Positions 61,396 to 64,000 of a stretch of DNA of 64,000 nucleotides are shown in pieces. The position numbers and the translations under genes were made by a program. The DNA is taken from positions 51,771,661-51,835,660 of the forward strand of contig NC_092522.1 of the NCBI RefSeq assembly GCF_037038585.1, written 5' to 3'. Under the pieces are notes generated by a model, which worked only from the letters and a program-made list of their open reading frames with translations, had not been told where the DNA came from and searched no databases. This stretch comes from Patagioenas fasciata. Taxonomy: Eukaryota; Chordata; Aves; Columbiformes; Columbidae. How positions within the stretch are numbered: the stretch's first letter is position 1; each line of letters begins with the position of its first letter.

Positions 61396-62935
61396 CCTCA
61401 CATTTTCGTATTTGTGGATCAGACCTAGTACCATGGCTTTACAATCAAACCTGAAAATCCCACATGGACCATCAGAAGATGACAGCAACTGAGTTTGCTC
61501 AGCTTACTGTGAACAACACATATAATTTCATGGAACCACTATTTACAAAGACTTTCATTGTTCTTATTGTGCTTTCTTTAACACTTGCTGTAAATAACAT
61601 AAAGTTATAAACTGGCTGTATCTACAGTTCATACCTGAACACTACAAAATCTGCCAAATGCTGAGTCTACCAACCTTAGTTCAGCAGACAACTGTGTTTC
61701 TGCCCATGTCACCCCTCTGCCCCAGCACTCTTTCTCTTTTGGGCTTCCTGTTTCTAATTTTTCCCTCACTGCTTACAGCAGCTTTCTCCCAAGACAGATG
61801 CCTTCTGCATGACCAGATCCTTCAGTCTTTCCCCACTTTCCCATCCATGGACAGAGCTGTTTTCAAGATAAGCAGCCAGGGCACGTTACCTTGGGAGCCC
61901 AGCCATGCAGAGGATGCGGGTAACAGTGCAAGTCATAGAGTAAGGAGAAAAGGAGGATGGGCCTATGCTGTAATATCTCTTTGAGGCCTATATGCATCTA
62001 GCAGTGGCACACATGAGGATTTCCCTCATTTCATCTCAACTTCTATTTAGTTTTATACATACTATATTGTTTCCAGAATTTCATTTTTGTGGTTTTACTG
62101 CAAGAAGAATGCTACAGTGCAATTACTGAGCAGTGTCACTACATCTTGATGAGAAAACACTGCATAAATATCATGATCATTACTGATAATGACAGATCTG
62201 ATAATGATCAGATCCTCTGATAATGATCAGATCCTCTGTGTGAGGCAGACGGCATAAAAGAAATTGGAGACAAATGTTCATCTCCAAGGTGAGTGCTGCC
62301 CTTCAGAATAAACTACATGGCTAGTTAAGTTGCTGCATGTCACAAAGCTAACACTTGAAACTACTTCTCAGTTATCAGCCATAACAGGAGGATGAGGCAC
62401 CATATGGTGTGACAGCATGATAGAAATCAATAACAATTTATGTGGAAAAAAATCCCCAAATTGTTAGGGCTTTTAAATAACAGTATCTTTCATGCTACTT
62501 TACTATCTCTCTAAAATTTCTTGTTTCTGAGAACCTGAACTCCCCTCCAGACTTCCCCTGTGTTGCTTCATGGCTTTTAATACGGTAAGCTTATTTTCCA
62601 GGTCTCCTACAACTAAGTAAAATTTATTATGTACTGCAGAAAAGAAGCCGACAGGTGGGCTCCCTCACAGATCCACCTTTTTCTTGTGGCTTTGCCCTGT
62701 CAGCTCAAAAGCGTGCTGTTAATCTCTCTGTTGGAAATACAAATGGCAAAACTATTGTGGCTGCAGAATCCTGATGGCCTCGCAGCTATCCAGAGATTAC
62801 AGATGGATTTGTTAGGCTGCTGCTGATTCTCACCTTGCTCTGCTTCCATCTCATATAGAAACTTGATTTCACCTCAATAACAGTGAAACAGAGATCTCTG
62901 AATTCTCCTCTTTCCAAGCAACCTCTACACATGCT
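61396..62935. other. Intergenic stretch after UNC93A
   Basis: No supported exon. A short 19-base tandem repeat lies at 62199-62236. Confidence 0.5.
62199..62236. repeat. 19-bp tandem repeat, two copies
   Basis: TGATAATGATCAGATCCTC occurs at 62199-62217 and 62218-62236, preceded by a partial copy at 62183. Confidence 0.9.
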
Positions 62936-63174
62936 GAGGTCTTGCTTTCCGGAAATTGGCTGGACACCTGCCTGACAATGGGAAGTACTGGCTCAATTCC
63001 TTACTTTGCTTTACTTGCACATGCCATTTTGCTTCACCTATTAAACTGTCTTTATCTTGACTCATGAGTTTTCTCAGTTTTGTTCTTCTGATACTCTCCC
63101 CCGTCCTGTTGGTCAGGGGGGTGAATGAGCAATTAGGTGGGTGCTTTGTTGGTGGCCAGGATGAACCCAGCACA
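62936..63174 (+). mobile_element. ERV LTR 3' fragment, + orientation
   Basis: TGAGGTCTTGCTTTCCGGAA, ATTGGCTGGACACCTGCCTG, CCTATTAAACTGTCTTTATC, CATGAGTTTTCTCAGTTTTG, CTCTCCCCCGTCCTGTTGGT and GTGGCCAGGATGAACCCAGC follow, in order, the 3' half (R-U5) of a widespread avian ERV LTR. It ends near CAGCACA. The U3 half is missing or unrecognisable, and no viral genes adjoin it. Confidence 0.75.
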
Positions 63175-63799
63175 CTTCCTTAAGTGTTTTGTACTCTGTG
63201 CACCGAGGATTTGTCTGCAGTACAATTCAGCAATGGCATCCCAGCCAATGACTCCTCACTCCATAGATTCCAGCTGAAAATGTGAGGAACCACCAAGGAG
63301 CCACCAAAGAGGTGTTCTGACCTTGGAGAGGAGCCCAGTGTCACCAATATAGAGTCAACATGGGAGACAGGACCTTGTGGCCTGCAGTTTGGGGAGCTGT
63401 TTCCGCTCTTTATTTTGTCATAGAACTTTACTGTAGTCATTTTTCCAATTGTAAAACAAGGGGAAAACCAACTTTTCCATTCCACAGGTAGCGTGAGGAA
63501 AAACTCCATTGCCTTGGTGATGAAAACCACAGCTATATGTGTTGATACAGAGAGCATGCTTACTCCTGGGACAGAGGGAGGATAAAGCTGCCCATCTGTC
63601 TTGGATATGATCTAAACAGAAACTGCCATATAGGATATCATTATGCATGGACAGCACACAGTTATAGAATTTATGTGGGTTTGTTTACTATTAAGGCAAT
63701 AAGGAGAAGAGAGCACCATAAGCAAGGGTAGCAGGTAACGACTGCGGTGGGAGAAGGGGGAGCCGCAACTGATGGGTTTTCATCCTTCTGGGCTCCCTA
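63175..63799. other. Intergenic, no recognised element
   Basis: No supported exon or repeat. It leads into the CpG-rich end of the window. Confidence 0.5.
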
Positions 63800-64000
63800 A
63801 GCGTGCGTCCTCCCAGGCTGGCTCGGGTAAAAAGGCTTCGTGCGGTTAAAACAACAGCCCCAGGCTCTGCACGGGAAGGCCCGGGGCAGCCGGGGTGAGC
63901 TGTGCCGCGCCCCGCCGCCCGCCCCCGCCCTTCCCCATCACCAGGCAACGGCCCGCGGCCGCCCGACGGCCCTTCCGCCGGCGCCGCCCGCCTTGGCTGG
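63800..64000. promoter_or_regulatory. Edge of a CpG island, probable promoter of a neighbouring gene
   Basis: GC content rises sharply, with many CpG dinucleotides in the last 150 bases (CCGCGCCCCGCCGCCC, GGCCCGCGGCCGCCCGACGG), unlike the rest of the window. An X-box-like site lies at 63937-63949. The transcript and its direction are not visible. In mammals TTLL2 lies next to UNC93A, which makes it a candidate by synteny only. Confidence 0.7.
63937..63949. promoter_or_regulatory. RFX X-box-like motif
   Basis: ATCACC-A-GGCAAC compared with the X-box GTNRCC-N(0-3)-RGYAAC: the right half matches fully and the left half has one mismatch. It lies inside the CpG island. X-boxes are enriched at promoters of ciliary genes. 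Confidence 0.4.

Noticed and set aside
63691-63948. Minus-strand open frame of 85 codons into the CpG island
   Set aside because: Composition is what GC-rich DNA gives by chance, and no domain is recognisable.

Overview
The window is vertebrate nuclear DNA, almost certainly from a bird. It carries several CR1 LINE 3' ends, one ending in the ATTCTATG-type octamer tail. It also has LTR sequences of the kind found in avian ERVL/ERVK solo LTRs, a few decayed MIR-like SINE copies, long simple repeats, and one widely spaced multi-exon gene. There are no bacterial, plasmid or CRISPR features. Most long open frames lie in simple repeats or mobile-element remnants and are not genes.

One protein-coding gene can be supported: UNC93A (unc-93 homolog A), on the + strand from the start codon at 42243 to the stop at 61115. 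Its eight coding exons join in frame into a 458-residue multi-pass membrane protein with no frameshift or premature stop. All seven introns are GT-AG. The ATG has a strong Kozak context and an in-frame stop 51 bases upstream. A polypyrimidine/AG acceptor just before it (exon edge 42173) implies at least one upstream non-coding exon that I could not locate. Two AATAAA signals lie about 240-260 bases after the stop.

Layout: 1-42172 is about 42 kb with no recognisable protein-coding exon. It holds MIR-like remnants (about 1.74 and 3.33 kb), A/T-rich simple repeats, a complete solo LTR with a 5-bp target duplication (16157-16798), a CR1 fragment beside a minus-strand LTR (19.6-20.8 kb), a 394-bp pyrimidine tract (23.3 kb), further CR1 fragments (25.3, 32.4, 33.7 kb) and an old CR1/L3-type reverse-transcriptase remnant (29.7-30.4 kb). 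42173-61.4 kb is UNC93A. Its introns hold three more long pyrimidine repeats, (TCTCC)n, (TTCCC)n and (TTCC/TCCC)n, plus one CR1 copy. 61.4-63.8 kb is an intergenic stretch with a + strand LTR 3' fragment. The last 150-200 bases are a CpG-rich block with an RFX X-box-like site, probably the promoter edge of the next gene, which lies outside the window.

I found no convincing undescribed biological system. The most unusual signals are the co-oriented homopyrimidine arrays in UNC93A introns (one directly downstream of a weak splice donor and open in the exon's frame), the cleanly bounded solo LTR, and the X-box-like element in the terminal CpG block.
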